A stretch of DNA of 64,000 bases, from positions 62,001 through 126,000 of the forward strand of contig JAGXAM010000009.1 of assembly GCA_019075905.1 (NCBI GenBank), in the 5' to 3' direction. This DNA is from Hyphomicrobiales bacterium. GTDB lineage: Bacteria; Pseudomonadota; Alphaproteobacteria; Rhizobiales; Beijerinckiaceae. Of the stretch, positions 18,649 to 27,779 are shown in pieces. The notes below the pieces were generated by a model. That model was not told where the DNA came from and searched no databases. It was given only the letters and a program-made list of their open reading frames with translations. Positions within the stretch are counted from its first letter, which is position 1. The number at the start of each line of letters is the position of its first letter. The position numbers were made by a program, and so were the translations under genes.

Positions 18649-19275
18649 TCAGAGCAGCGCCGCCATTTCCGCACGCAATTCGGCCAGGCCGGTTTTGGCT
18701 TCCGCCGAAGTTGCCAGCACCTGCGGATGCGCGGCCGGGCGCCGGGCAATCCCCGCCTGCGTCGCCTCGATCATCGCCGCCAGTGCGGCGCGCGGCACGG
18801 CATCGGCCTTGGTCAGGACGATCTGGTAGATCAGCGCCGCCGCGTCGAGATCATCCATCATCGGTGTGTCCTGCGGCTTCAGCCCATGGCGGGCATCCAC
18901 CAGAATGAAAACCCGCTTCAGCGTCGCGCGGCCGCGCATGTAATCGCGCATCAGCAGCGTCCAGGCATCGACCTTGCTTTGCGCGACCTTGGCATAGCCA
19001 TAGCCCGGCAAATCAACGAGGCGCAGCACCGCCGTCTCCGGCGTGCGCCCGAGCGCGAAGAAATTCAATTGCTGCGTGCGCCCTGGCGTCGATGACGTGC
19101 GCGCCAGCGTGTTGCGCCGAGTCAGCGCGTTCAGGAGCGAGGATTTGCCGACATTGGAGCGTCCGGCAAAGGCAAATTCCGGCGCCCCCGGTGGCGGCAG
19201 CGCCTTGATCGAATCAGCCGCCCAGATGAACTCGCACGGCTGCTCGAACAGGATCCGCGCCTCTTCCGCGTCCAT
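18649..19275 (-). CDS. engB: Ribosome biogenesis GTP-binding protein EngB (YihA/YsxC)
   Basis: A 208-residue GTPase that assists assembly of the large ribosomal subunit. The G1 loop GRSNVGKSSLLN, G3 DLPGYGYAKV and G4 TKAD are all present. The start at 19275 overlaps the yidC stop codon (TAATG), so the two are translationally coupled. A longer open frame upstream lies within yidC and is not used. Confidence 0.95.
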   Translation of the reverse strand: MDAEEARILFEQPCEFIWAADSIKALPPPGAPEFAFAGRSNVGKSSLLNALTRRNTLARTSSTPGRTQQLNFFALGRTPETAVLRLVDLPGYGYAKVAQSKVDAWTLLMRDYMRGRATLKRVFILVDARHGLKPQDTPMMDDLDAAALIYQIVLTKADAVPRAALAAMIEATQAGIARRPAAHPQVLATSAEAKTGLAELRAEMAALL

Positions 19276-21056
19276 TACGGCGTCCCGGTGCTCGGCCTGC
19301 GGCGGAACATGTTGGTGAGATTGGACCACAATTCCACCTTCACGCCGGCCCGCTTCATGATGAAGCTCTGCTGGATCAGCGTTAGCGTGTTGTTCCATGC
19401 GTAATAGATCACCAGTCCCGCCGGGAAGCTGCCGAACGTGAAGGTGAAAATCAGCGGCATCAGCGTGAACAGCTGCCTTTGCACCGGATCATCGGGTTCC
19501 GGGTTGAGCTTCATCTGGAGGAACATGGTCAGGCCCATGACCAGCGGCCAGATGCCCAGATGCAGGAAATGCCCGAATACCGGCAATTGCGTCGGGTCAA
19601 ACGGCAGCAGCCCGAACAGGTTGAATATATTGGTCGGGTCAGGCACTGACATGTCCTTGATCCAGCCGAAAAACGGCGCGTGCCGCATTTCGATGGTGGT
19701 GAACAGCACCTTGTAGAGCGAGAAAAACACCGGAATCTGGATCAGCATCGGCAGGCAGCCGGCCACCGGATTGATTTTCTCGCGCTTGTAGATCTCCATG
19801 GTCTCCCGCTGCACGGCGCTGGCATCATCGGGAAAACGCTCTTTCAGCGCCTTGATCTGCGGCTGGATCGTCTTCATCCGCGCCATCGAAGCGAAAGAAC
19901 GATTGGCCAACGGGAAGAACAGGCCCTTCAGGATCACCGTCGTCAGTAGAATCGCCAGCGCAAAGCTGCCGGTAAAATTGCGCAGGATGTCGAGCAGGCG
20001 GAACATCGGCTGGGTTATGAACCAGAACCAGCCCCAGTCGATCATCAGATTGAAATTCTGGATCGACAGCTTCTGCTCGTAACCATAAATCAGGTCCGTG
20101 ACCTTCGCCCCGGCAAACAGCCGCGTGGAGCTGGTGCTGGTCGCGCCAGGCGCCAGCGTCACCATCTTGCCAAGGGTCTCGGCGCTATAGGTGCGCTCGG
20201 TCTTGCCGACCGACTGAAACACGCCGTGGATCGGGGCGCTCTGGTCGGGAACAAGCGCCGTCGCCCAATATTTGTCGGTAAAGCCCAGCCAGCCGCCGGT
20301 GCCCTTTTGGTCCTGCAGGCCCTGGCCTTCCTTGTCGATGGAGGCATAGGTCAGTTCGGTCAGCTTGTTGTCGCCAACCTTGCCGAGCAGCCCCTCGAAC
20401 AGGGTGGCATAGCCATCAACCTGCGGCGTGCCGACCCGCACCAGCGCGGCATGCGGATAAAAGCTCACCGGGCTCGTGCCGTTGTTGGTGACACTGTCCG
20501 AGATGGTGAACATGTAATTGTCATCGACCGAGAAGGTCCGGTGGAAAACCAGCCCGGCCTTGTTGTCAAAGCTCAGCGTCACCGGATGGGTCGGCGTCAG
20601 CTCGCCGCCAGACGAGGTCCAGAGGGTATCGGGGCCCGGCAGCACTTCCGATGCGCCCTGCGGCGGCACGGCATCAAAATCGGCATAATAGGCGCCCTTG
20701 CTGGCCTGCGGGCGCATCAGCACGATCTGCGGGCTCTGCGGCGAGACGGTCTCATGGTAGGTCGTCAGCACCACATCGTCGATGCGTGCACCCTTGAGCG
20801 CGATCGAGCCACCGAGTTTCGGCGTGGCAATCGCCACCCGCGGGCTCAGCTGCAACGCTGCTGCCCGGGTCAGCGAACCGGGCGCCACAACCCCGGCCGG
20901 CAATGCCGGCTTGGCGATTTTCGCCTGCAGGCTCTTGGCGGCAAGGGCAGCGCGCTGGGCCGCCATGCGCGGGTTGACGACCAATATCTGCCAGCCGGTG
21001 ATGAATAGCGCCGACAGCAGCATGGCGAGAATGAGATTTTTCTGGTCAGATTTCAT
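19275..21056 (-). CDS. yidC: Membrane protein insertase YidC
   Basis: A 593-residue inner-membrane insertase that integrates proteins alone or with SecYEG. It has an N-terminal signal-anchor (LILAMLLSALFITGWQILV), a large periplasmic beta domain, and the conserved five-helix core beginning near residue 350 with the MKTIQPQIKALKERFPDD cytoplasmic hairpin. It sits in the conserved order rpmH-rnpA-yidC-engB, overlapping rnpA at its start and engB at its stop. Confidence 0.97.
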   Translation of the reverse strand: MKSDQKNLILAMLLSALFITGWQILVVNPRMAAQRAALAAKSLQAKIAKPALPAGVVAPGSLTRAAALQLSPRVAIATPKLGGSIALKGARIDDVVLTTYHETVSPQSPQIVLMRPQASKGAYYADFDAVPPQGASEVLPGPDTLWTSSGGELTPTHPVTLSFDNKAGLVFHRTFSVDDNYMFTISDSVTNNGTSPVSFYPHAALVRVGTPQVDGYATLFEGLLGKVGDNKLTELTYASIDKEGQGLQDQKGTGGWLGFTDKYWATALVPDQSAPIHGVFQSVGKTERTYSAETLGKMVTLAPGATSTSSTRLFAGAKVTDLIYGYEQKLSIQNFNLMIDWGWFWFITQPMFRLLDILRNFTGSFALAILLTTVILKGLFFPLANRSFASMARMKTIQPQIKALKERFPDDASAVQRETMEIYKREKINPVAGCLPMLIQIPVFFSLYKVLFTTIEMRHAPFFGWIKDMSVPDPTNIFNLFGLLPFDPTQLPVFGHFLHLGIWPLVMGLTMFLQMKLNPEPDDPVQRQLFTLMPLIFTFTFGSFPAGLVIYYAWNNTLTLIQQSFIMKRAGVKVELWSNLTNMFRRRPSTGTP

Positions 21057-21493
21057 CTTGTGTCTCGGATGGGCGCGAGCGCCGGAACAGCCGGGCCTTG
21101 GCTGGCGCGGGCAGGCTTGGATCCCAGCGCGTGGGCGAGCTCGCGTTGGAGATCCACAAATGGCATTGTCAGCGCCCCAAGTCTCGCGACCAGCACATAA
21201 TCATGCCCGGGGCGAAAGGGAAGGCCGGCAGAGGCCGCCACCGCCGCGCGCAATCGCCGGCGAATCCGGTTGCGCACCACGGCATTGCCGACCTTCCGGG
21301 TGACAGTGAACCCGACACGTGGCGCTTCTGTGACATCATGCGAAGCTGCTGGTCTTTCGACATATTGCAGCACAAACGCCGTGCAGTGCCGTCTGCGGCC
21401 TTTTGCCGCTGCTAGAAAGTCAGCACGCACCCGCAACCTTGGCGGCGGGCTTGGTTTTTCTTGCCAGAACAGAGGGGTGTCAGTTGTTGGCAC
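21053..21493 (-). CDS. rnpA: Ribonuclease P protein component
   Basis: A 146-residue basic protein that helps RNase P RNA mature tRNA 5' ends. The family signature is VGNAVVRNRIRRRLR, preceded by RVGFTVTRK. I chose the GTG at 21493 because a perfect AAGGAGG lies exactly 6 nt before it. The in-frame ATG at 21517 would place the ribosome-binding site inside the gene. It follows rpmH by 45 nt and overlaps yidC by 4 nt. Confidence 0.92.
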   Translation of the reverse strand: MPTTDTPLFWQEKPSPPPRLRVRADFLAAAKGRRRHCTAFVLQYVERPAASHDVTEAPRVGFTVTRKVGNAVVRNRIRRRLRAAVAASAGLPFRPGHDYVLVARLGALTMPFVDLQRELAHALGSKPARASQGPAVPALAPIRDTR

Positions 21494-21538
21494 CAGCACC
21501 CTCCTTGTCCGCGCCATTCATAACGCGGCGGCTGGAAT

Positions 21539-21673
21539 TCAGGCGGAGAGCCGCTTGCGACCGCGTGCCCGCCGTGCGGCAATGACGCCGCGGCCGCCAA
21601 CGGTGGCCATGCGCGCACGAAAGCCGTGCCGGCGCTTGCGCACGATCTTGCTTGGTTGATAAGTGCGCTTCAC
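21539..21673 (-). CDS. rpmH: 50S ribosomal protein L34
   Basis: A 44-residue ribosomal protein with the canonical start [17 protein letters not shown], the [10 protein letters not shown] middle and the basic RGRKRLSA end. It uses a GTG start at 21673. It is the first gene of the rpmH-rnpA-yidC-engB unit and is easily missed because of its length. The 280 nt upstream, between it and divergent lgt, presumably hold both promoters. Confidence 0.97.
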   Translation of the reverse strand: MKRTYQPSKIVRKRRHGFRARMATVGGRGVIAARRARGRKRLSA

Positions 21674-21954
21674 GTCAGGCTCCACATCGTTCGGCTGCGA
21701 AACACAGCTTCGGCCGGTTCCCGCAAATTGGTTTCATGGCAAGCGGGTTCGTGTCCCAGAACAAGCACCCTTGCCGACTGGAGTGTCTTTTGACGCAAGG
21801 CAGCCGCCAAGTCAACGCCTTGATGCATCTTTGCTTCGCATCTTCTGTGCCAGCTTCTGCGCCGACCCTCGTCCTGGCGCGCGGCCAAACTTGAGTTTCG
21901 GGCCAAAAGCGCGCATCACTCGCCCAACTTTGCCAGCGAATCGCGCCCTTCGTC

Positions 21955-22788
21955 ATGTTGCTTGCCCTTATTGCCTATCCTCGCTTCAACCCGGTGTTCT
22001 TTCACATCGGGCCGCTGCCGGTGCGCTGGTATGCTCTGGCCTATGTCACGGGGCTGGTTTTGGGCTGGCTCTATGCCCGCTGGCTCGTGCAGCGCGATAA
22101 TTTGTGGGGGTTAATCAAGCGTCCCGACGCCGTCAGCCTTGATGATCTGCTCGTTTATGTCGCCTTCGGCGTCGTGCTCGGCGGGCGCATCGGCTATATC
22201 CTGTTCTATAACCTGCCATATTATCTGCAGCATCCGCTGGACATGCTGGAAGTCTGGCATGGCGGCATGGCCTTCCACGGCGGCATGCTGGGTGCGGCCC
22301 TCGGCGTCTGGCTGTTTTCGCGCAAATACAAGGTTGGCGCCTGGAGCGTCGCCGATATTTGCGCCACTGTGGTGCCGGTCGGCCTGTTTCTGGGCCGCAT
22401 CGCCAATTTCATCAAGCCCGAACTTTGGGGACGGCCGACCGATGTGCCCTGGGCCATGGTGTTTCCCGGTGCGGGCCCGCTGCCGCGCCACCCCAGCCAG
22501 CTTTATGAAGCCGGGCTCGAAGGCATTCTCCTGTTCATCCTGCTGCACATTGCCGTGCGGCGCGGCGCCTACAAGCGCCCCGGGCTGGTGACCGGCCTTT
22601 TCGCCATCGGCTACGGTCTCGCGCGCATCACTTCAGAATTTTTCCGCGAACCTGATCCCCAGCTCGGCTTCCTGTTTGGCGGCGCCACCATGGGCATGCT
22701 GCTGTCGATACCGCTGGTTTTGGCTGGTATCGGCATTGTCATCATGGCCCTGCGCAAGCGCCGCGCCGCGCAGGCACCCGTCGCGTGA
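21955..22788 (+). CDS. lgt: Phosphatidylglycerol--prolipoprotein diacylglyceryl transferase
   Basis: A 277-residue polytopic inner-membrane enzyme that adds diacylglycerol to the lipobox cysteine of prolipoproteins. The family signature is GRIANFIKPELWGRPT, and the essential histidine lies in the HGGMAFHGGMLGA segment. Seven hydrophobic segments are predicted. The stop overlaps the start of the next gene (GTGA), indicating a coupled operon with midA and pgeF. Confidence 0.96.
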   Translation: MLLALIAYPRFNPVFFHIGPLPVRWYALAYVTGLVLGWLYARWLVQRDNLWGLIKRPDAVSLDDLLVYVAFGVVLGGRIGYILFYNLPYYLQHPLDMLEVWHGGMAFHGGMLGAALGVWLFSRKYKVGAWSVADICATVVPVGLFLGRIANFIKPELWGRPTDVPWAMVFPGAGPLPRHPSQLYEAGLEGILLFILLHIAVRRGAYKRPGLVTGLFAIGYGLARITSEFFREPDPQLGFLFGGATMGMLLSIPLVLAGIGIVIMALRKRRAAQAPVA

Positions 22789-23876
22789 ACAAGCTTGAGG
22801 CCGATATTCGCGCCATGATCACCCAGCAGGGGCCGATCAGCTTTGAGACCTTCATGAATCTTGCCTTGCAGCACCCGCATTACGGCTATTATCGCCGCCA
22901 GATGCCGCTCGGCGCCGCGGGTGATTTCATCACCGCGCCGGAAATCAGCCAGATGTTCGGAGAATTGCTCGGCCTCTGGGCTGCCGCCGTGCATGAGCGC
23001 ATGGGCGCCCCGGGGCGTATCCTGCTGGTCGAGCTTGGCCCCGGGCGTGGCACCCTGATGCGCGATGCCTTGCGGGCGGCGCGGGTGGCGCAGAATTTTT
23101 TCAGCGCCCTTGAACTGCATCTCGTCGAGGTCAATCCGCGGCTGCGTGAGGCGCAGGCCGCGGCCTTGTATGATTCCGGCCTGACCCCGCATTGGCATGC
23201 CAGCCTTGACGATCTGCCCGAAGCGCCGATGATCGTCATCGCCAACGAATTTTTTGATTGCTTTGCCGTGCAGCATTATCTGCGCCGCGATGGCGCTTGG
23301 CATGAGGTCTGCGTGCATATCAATGCCGCCGGCGCCCTGGCGCTGGCGGCCGCCCCCCTGGTGACGCAGGGTCTGCCCGAACCCGCACCTGAAGGCGCCA
23401 TGCTCGAAATCGGCGCTGGCGCCCACCGCGCCATGTATGACCTTGGCCGGCGCATTGCCCGCCAAGGTGGCGCTGCCCTGGTGATTGATTATGGCCATGT
23501 CGCCAGCCGCTCCGGCTCCAGCGTGCAGGCCCTGCGGGCCCATCGGCGGGTCGAGGTGCTGGCCGATCCCGGCGAAAGCGATATTACCGCCCATGTCGAT
23601 TTTGCCAGCCTGGCGCGGGCGGCCCGCGCGGCAGGCCTGGAGGTGGCCGGCCCGGTCAGCCAGCGGGCCTTCCTGCGCGCCATCGGCATCGAGGCCCGCG
23701 CCGCCGCCCTGATGCGCCGCGCCGATGCCGCCACCGCCGCGTCGATCGAGGCTGCCCTGGCGCGGCTGATCGGTCATGATCCGGGCATGGGCAGCCTGTT
23801 CAAGGTGCTGGGCGTCGCATCGCCCGGCCTAGCCATATTGCCGGGCTTTGTTGCAGGAGATGATGATGGGCAATGA
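22785..23876 (+). CDS. Class I SAM-dependent methyltransferase, MidA/NDUFAF7 family
   Basis: A 363-residue protein of COG1565. The mitochondrial relative NDUFAF7 methylates an arginine of a complex I subunit during assembly. Visible motifs are HPHYGYYRRQ, GDFITAPEISQMFGE, the SAM-binding VELGPGRGTLM and ANEFFDCFAVQHY. It begins at a GTG overlapping the lgt stop. A role in complex I assembly here is an inference from the family; the bacterial substrate is not known from sequence. Confidence 0.88.
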   Translation: MNKLEADIRAMITQQGPISFETFMNLALQHPHYGYYRRQMPLGAAGDFITAPEISQMFGELLGLWAAAVHERMGAPGRILLVELGPGRGTLMRDALRAARVAQNFFSALELHLVEVNPRLREAQAAALYDSGLTPHWHASLDDLPEAPMIVIANEFFDCFAVQHYLRRDGAWHEVCVHINAAGALALAAAPLVTQGLPEPAPEGAMLEIGAGAHRAMYDLGRRIARQGGAALVIDYGHVASRSGSSVQALRAHRRVEVLADPGESDITAHVDFASLARAARAAGLEVAGPVSQRAFLRAIGIEARAAALMRRADAATAASIEAALARLIGHDPGMGSLFKVLGVASPGLAILPGFVAGDDDGQ

Positions 23877-24654
23877 TCAAGCAGAGATGTTGCAGGCAGA
23901 AAATCTGGCGTCGCCGGATATTTCGCACGGTTTCTTCACGCGCCGTGGCGGCCTGTCACAAGGCGTCTATGCCTCGCTCAACGGCGGCGTTGGCTCGCGC
24001 GATGCTGCCGAGGCCGTGACCGGCAACCGGGCGCGCATGGCCGCCGCCATGGATGTCGAACCCGGGCGGCTGATGGTGCCTTATCAGGTGCATTCCGCCG
24101 AGGCGCTGATCATATCCGCGCCCTGGAAGCCGGAGGCGCGCCCGCGTTGCGATGCCCTCGTCACCACCATGCCGGGCCTCGGCCTCGGCGTCACCGGTGC
24201 CGACTGCGGCATGGTGCTGTTTGCCGATCTTGATCATCACGTCATCGGCGCGGCCCACGCCGGCTGGAAGGGCGCGCTCCATGGCGTGCTTGAGGCGACC
24301 CTCAGGGCCATGGACCAGTGCGGCGCCCGCCGCGCCAGCATCGTCGCCGTGCTCGGGCCGATGATCCATCAGGCCTCCTACGAGGTCGGTCCGGAACTGC
24401 GCGCGCAATTTGTCGAAAAGGCCGCCGCCAATGCCGCGTTTTTTGTCCCCTCGCAGCGCGAGGGCTATTTCATGCTGGATTTGCCGGGCTTCATCATCGC
24501 GGCGCTGCAAAGGGCCGGGGTCGGGGAGGCGGTCAGTCTCGGCCTCGATACCTATGCCGATCCGGAACGCTTTTACAGCTATCGCCGCTCGACCCACCTG
24601 AAAGAGGCCGATTACGGCCGCCACGTCAGCGCCATCGCCCTTCAGAACGGGTGA
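23866..24654 (+). CDS. pgeF: Peptidoglycan editing factor PgeF (purine nucleoside phosphorylase/laccase-domain family)
   Basis: A 262-residue protein of the YfiH/DUF152 family. Members remove mis-incorporated residues from peptidoglycan precursors, and some act as zinc-dependent purine nucleosidases. Metal-binding motifs are VPYQVHSAEA, TGADCGMVLF and AAHAGWKGALHG, with the C-terminal RFYSYRR. Of three consecutive ATG codons, the third (23866) has GCAGGAG at the best distance. It overlaps the end of the upstream methyltransferase gene. Confidence 0.9.
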   Translation: MGNDQAEMLQAENLASPDISHGFFTRRGGLSQGVYASLNGGVGSRDAAEAVTGNRARMAAAMDVEPGRLMVPYQVHSAEALIISAPWKPEARPRCDALVTTMPGLGLGVTGADCGMVLFADLDHHVIGAAHAGWKGALHGVLEATLRAMDQCGARRASIVAVLGPMIHQASYEVGPELRAQFVEKAAANAAFFVPSQREGYFMLDLPGFIIAALQRAGVGEAVSLGLDTYADPERFYSYRRSTHLKEADYGRHVSAIALQNG

Positions 24655-26210
24655 TATTGATAGGCCCAGGTCTCGCTCAGCGCCTTGCCATCGAGCCGCA
24701 GGTAGAGCCGCAGCTCGACGGGGGCCGTGCCTGTGACTGTCAGGTCGAATACCGCCCGCCAATGGCCCTTGACGCCATCGGGCACGGCTTCGGTAAAGAC
24801 CAGCGAGAACGTGCCGCGTGACGCGCTGAGCACCGCCTCGGGCCTGGTGCCGAAAGGGATATTTTCCAGCGTGGCACCTAGAAATTCAACAACGAACTTG
24901 CGCACGCCCGGCGGGCGCGGCAGGCCCGGCTGGCCACCGCGGCCGATGCGGGTGGCAACGCAGCGCGCCAGCGGCCCCGGCTGCGGCTGGCGCGACTGCC
25001 AGTAAAGCCTGTAGCCGATGTCCAGCGTCTGTCCGGCCTTTGCCGGGGCCGCGGGCACCCATTGCGCGACAATATTGTCGTTGGTCTCGTCATCCGTTGG
25101 GATTTCGATAAGTTGCACCGCGCCGGCACCCCAGTCGCCCTTGGGCTCGACCCACAGGCTCGGCCGGTCCTGATAATTCACGCCATCGAGATAATGATCA
25201 AAATTGCGGTCACGCTGCATCAGCCCGAAGCCGCGTGGGTTGGTATCAAGAAAGCTCGACACGCTGGTGGCAGCCGGATCATTGAGCGGGCGCCAGATGC
25301 GCTCGCCCGCCCCGGTATGAAGCGCCAGCCCGTCCGAATCATGCACCTCCGGGCGCCAGTCGATGCCCTCCGGCTTTAGCGTCTCGGAAAACCAGTACAT
25401 CGAGGTCAGCGGGGCAATGCCGAGCCGCTCGATATCGGCGCGCAGATGCAGGGTGGCATCGACCTCCATGGTCACCCCGGTGCCGCGCTGCAGCGCGAAT
25501 CGATAGGCGCCGGTCAGTGACGGCCCCTCCAGCAGCGCATAGACCCGCACGATCGGATCGCCGGCCTGCTCCTCGATATAAAACGCCGTAAAGTCCGGGA
25601 ATTCTTCCGGCCGCGAACTGGCAGCATTGACGCTGATGCCGCGCGCCGACAGGCCATATTGATGCAGGTCACCTATGGCGCGAAAATAGCTGGCGCCCAG
25701 AAATGCGGCCCAGTCATTGTTTTTCCAGGGATATTTGCCGCCCGGGGTTTCCTGGAAGCGAAAGCCGGCAAAACCGGCCCCTCGGCGCAGGCCATGGGCA
25801 GGGGACGTGGCCGGCATGGTGAAAAGATCAGGGCTGTAGATCACCTGCCGCGAGGCCGCACCGGTGATGATATGCATGGCGACCGGCAGACGCGAGAATT
25901 TGCCGAGGTGAAAAAATGTCACCGGATAGGGGCCGCTGCCGTCAGAAAATGGCGTATCGGCCGTGTTGTAATGAATTTGCCCCAGGGCCTCATAATCCAG
26001 CTGGTCGAGCACTTTGGGCTCGGGGGCAGGGCGGGCGTGGAAGGGTGTCGTGGCAAGGCGCGCCGCCTCTGCCTTGAGCGCATCGAAGCTGAAGGGCCGC
26101 GGCGCGGCGAGCCGCAGGGTGCCGGGCGCTTTGGCGAAACCATCGAGGCTGGCAAGGCTGCTGGCGCCAAGCCCGATCAGCGCCGCACGGCGGGTGAGGG
26201 GAAGCTTCAT
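24642..26210 (-). CDS. opgD: Glucan biosynthesis protein, MdoG/OpgD family
   Basis: A 522-residue periplasmic protein of the OpgG/OpgD family, which shapes osmoregulated periplasmic glucans. The N-terminus has a twin-arginine-type signal (TRRAALIGLGASS), favouring OpgD over the Sec-exported OpgG. The mature part shows the expected FSFDALKAEAARLA start, YPVTFFHLGKF and YWFSETLKPEGIDWRPEVHDS. It is encoded just downstream of a small membrane protein. Its 3' end overlaps pgeF in convergent orientation by 13 nt. The glucosyltransferase OpgH is not in the window. Confidence 0.88.
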   Translation of the reverse strand: MKLPLTRRAALIGLGASSLASLDGFAKAPGTLRLAAPRPFSFDALKAEAARLATTPFHARPAPEPKVLDQLDYEALGQIHYNTADTPFSDGSGPYPVTFFHLGKFSRLPVAMHIITGAASRQVIYSPDLFTMPATSPAHGLRRGAGFAGFRFQETPGGKYPWKNNDWAAFLGASYFRAIGDLHQYGLSARGISVNAASSRPEEFPDFTAFYIEEQAGDPIVRVYALLEGPSLTGAYRFALQRGTGVTMEVDATLHLRADIERLGIAPLTSMYWFSETLKPEGIDWRPEVHDSDGLALHTGAGERIWRPLNDPAATSVSSFLDTNPRGFGLMQRDRNFDHYLDGVNYQDRPSLWVEPKGDWGAGAVQLIEIPTDDETNDNIVAQWVPAAPAKAGQTLDIGYRLYWQSRQPQPGPLARCVATRIGRGGQPGLPRPPGVRKFVVEFLGATLENIPFGTRPEAVLSASRGTFSLVFTEAVPDGVKGHWRAVFDLTVTGTAPVELRLYLRLDGKALSETWAYQYHPF

Positions 26211-26224
26211 CGGAGCGGGTGCCC

Positions 26225-26473
26225 TCAGCCGCGCAAGGGCTCGGAGCGCAGCGCCACGCGCATGAAATAGACCAGCAACACCACGCCGATCAGGCTGAAA
26301 GCCGCCTCGGTGATATGGGCCAGCAGCGGCGGAAAGCCATAAAACCCGGCCAAAGCCCAGCCCGCAGCCCAGGAGGCGCCGATAAATTCCGTGCCCACCA
26401 GCACCGCTACGGCCAGCAAGGTCGAGGCATTGGCCATATTGATGGGGGGTCTGGCGGGCATGGTGTCTATCAT
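26225..26473 (-). CDS. Small two-helix membrane protein upstream of opgD
   Basis: An 82-residue protein with two predicted membrane helices (about residues 18-43 and 47-72) and a short basic tail. It ends 14 nt before opgD and is very likely co-transcribed with it, so a role in glucan export or anchoring of the glucan enzymes is possible. I do not recognise its family. AAGGA upstream could serve the ATG at 26473 poorly or the ATG at 26461 better, so the start is uncertain. Confidence 0.65.
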   Translation of the reverse strand: MIDTMPARPPINMANASTLLAVAVLVGTEFIGASWAAGWALAGFYGFPPLLAHITEAAFSLIGVVLLVYFMRVALRSEPLRG

Positions 26474-26624
26474 CCTTGGAGAAGCCGTTCAGCCCGCTAG
26501 ATAGGCCAGCCAGACGCCAGACGCAACCAGCGGGGCTTGGAGGCATCTCCAACCAAGCTGGTCAGCCGCCCTTGCGCCTGATAAAGTCGACGAAGTCCAG
26601 CCCTCACGCAAGGCACGCACGACA

Positions 26625-27770
26625 GTGGTCATCGCCCCCGAACGTATCGCCGTTGCCGGCCCCTCCATCACTGAACGCGAGGTCGAACTTGTGGCCGAGG
26701 CGACGCGTCACGGCTGGTATTCCCGTCATTATGAATACAACCGCAGATTTGAAGAGATGATGGCCGGCTATATTGGCGTTGCCCATGCCATTGCCGTGCC
26801 GCACGCGACATCGGCGCTGCATCTGATCCTGGCATCGCTGGGCGTCGGGCCAGGCGATGAGGTGATCGTTCCCGACGTCACCTGGATCGCCTCGGTCGCG
26901 CCCATCACCTATGTCGGGGCCGAGCCGGTGCTGGTCGATATCCTGCCCGATACCTGGTGTCTTGATCCGGCGGCGGTGGCAGCGGCAATTGGCCCGCGAA
27001 CAAAGGCCATTCTGGCTGTCGATCTCTATGGCTCGATGTGTGACTGGCCGGCCTTGCAGCAGCTTGCCGACCGTCACGGCCTGCACCTGATCGAAGATGC
27101 CGCTGAAGCGCTGGGTTCGCGCCTCAATGGCAAGGCAGCAGGCAGTTTGGGCATTGCTGCGGCCTTCAGCTTCCATGGCTCAAAGACCGTGGTGACGGGC
27201 GAAGGCGGCATGCTGGTGACCAATGACACGGGCCTGTATCAGCGCGCGCTGGTGCTGTGCGACCATGGTCGCCCGGTTGGAGACACCTCGTTTCTCAACC
27301 ACGAAATCGCCTTCAAATACCGCATGAATGGCATTACCGCCGCGCTCGGCGTCGCGCAGATGGAGCGGGTGGAGGAGCTTGTCGCGCACAAGCGCCGGAT
27401 ATTGGGCTGGTACCGCGAGAGGCTTGCGGGCCACAATGCCATCACGCTCAACGCAGAACCCGAAGGCGTGATCAATTCGGCATGGATGAGCACGGTCGTC
27501 ATCGACCCGGCCCTCAAGTTCGACAAATTTCATCTGATAGGCGAATTGAGCCGCCGCAACATTGATACAAGGCCATTCTTCTCGCCGCTTTCGAGCCTGC
27601 CAGCTTTTGCCGACCGGGCCGCCGCCCGCCGCTTCGTGACGGATCGCGACAAGGGGGTGGCCATCGCGAGGTATGGAATCAACCTGCCGTCGGCTCAGAA
27701 CATGACCGAAGACAAAGCGGACATTGTAAGTCGGGCGCTGATGGAAGTGCTGGCTACAGCAAATAACTGA
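26625..27770 (+). CDS. DegT/DnrJ/EryC1/StrS family sugar aminotransferase
   Basis: A 381-residue pyridoxal-phosphate aminotransferase that would aminate a keto group on a nucleotide-activated sugar. The PLP lysine lies in FSFHGSKTVVTGEGGM (about residue 187), with IEDAAEALGS binding the cofactor. It is closest in look to perosamine-synthase-type enzymes that act on 4-keto-6-deoxy sugars. The start is GTG with a weak AAGG upstream. It leads a plus-strand pair with a WbqC gene, a coupling common in O-antigen and capsule loci. Confidence 0.88.
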   Translation: MVIAPERIAVAGPSITEREVELVAEATRHGWYSRHYEYNRRFEEMMAGYIGVAHAIAVPHATSALHLILASLGVGPGDEVIVPDVTWIASVAPITYVGAEPVLVDILPDTWCLDPAAVAAAIGPRTKAILAVDLYGSMCDWPALQQLADRHGLHLIEDAAEALGSRLNGKAAGSLGIAAAFSFHGSKTVVTGEGGMLVTNDTGLYQRALVLCDHGRPVGDTSFLNHEIAFKYRMNGITAALGVAQMERVEELVAHKRRILGWYRERLAGHNAITLNAEPEGVINSAWMSTVVIDPALKFDKFHLIGELSRRNIDTRPFFSPLSSLPAFADRAAARRFVTDRDKGVAIARYGINLPSAQNMTEDKADIVSRALMEVLATANN

Positions 27771-27779
27771 GCGACAATC

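Noticed and set aside
22611-23777. A 388-codon minus-strand open frame
   Set aside because: It is antisense to lgt and the MidA-family gene.
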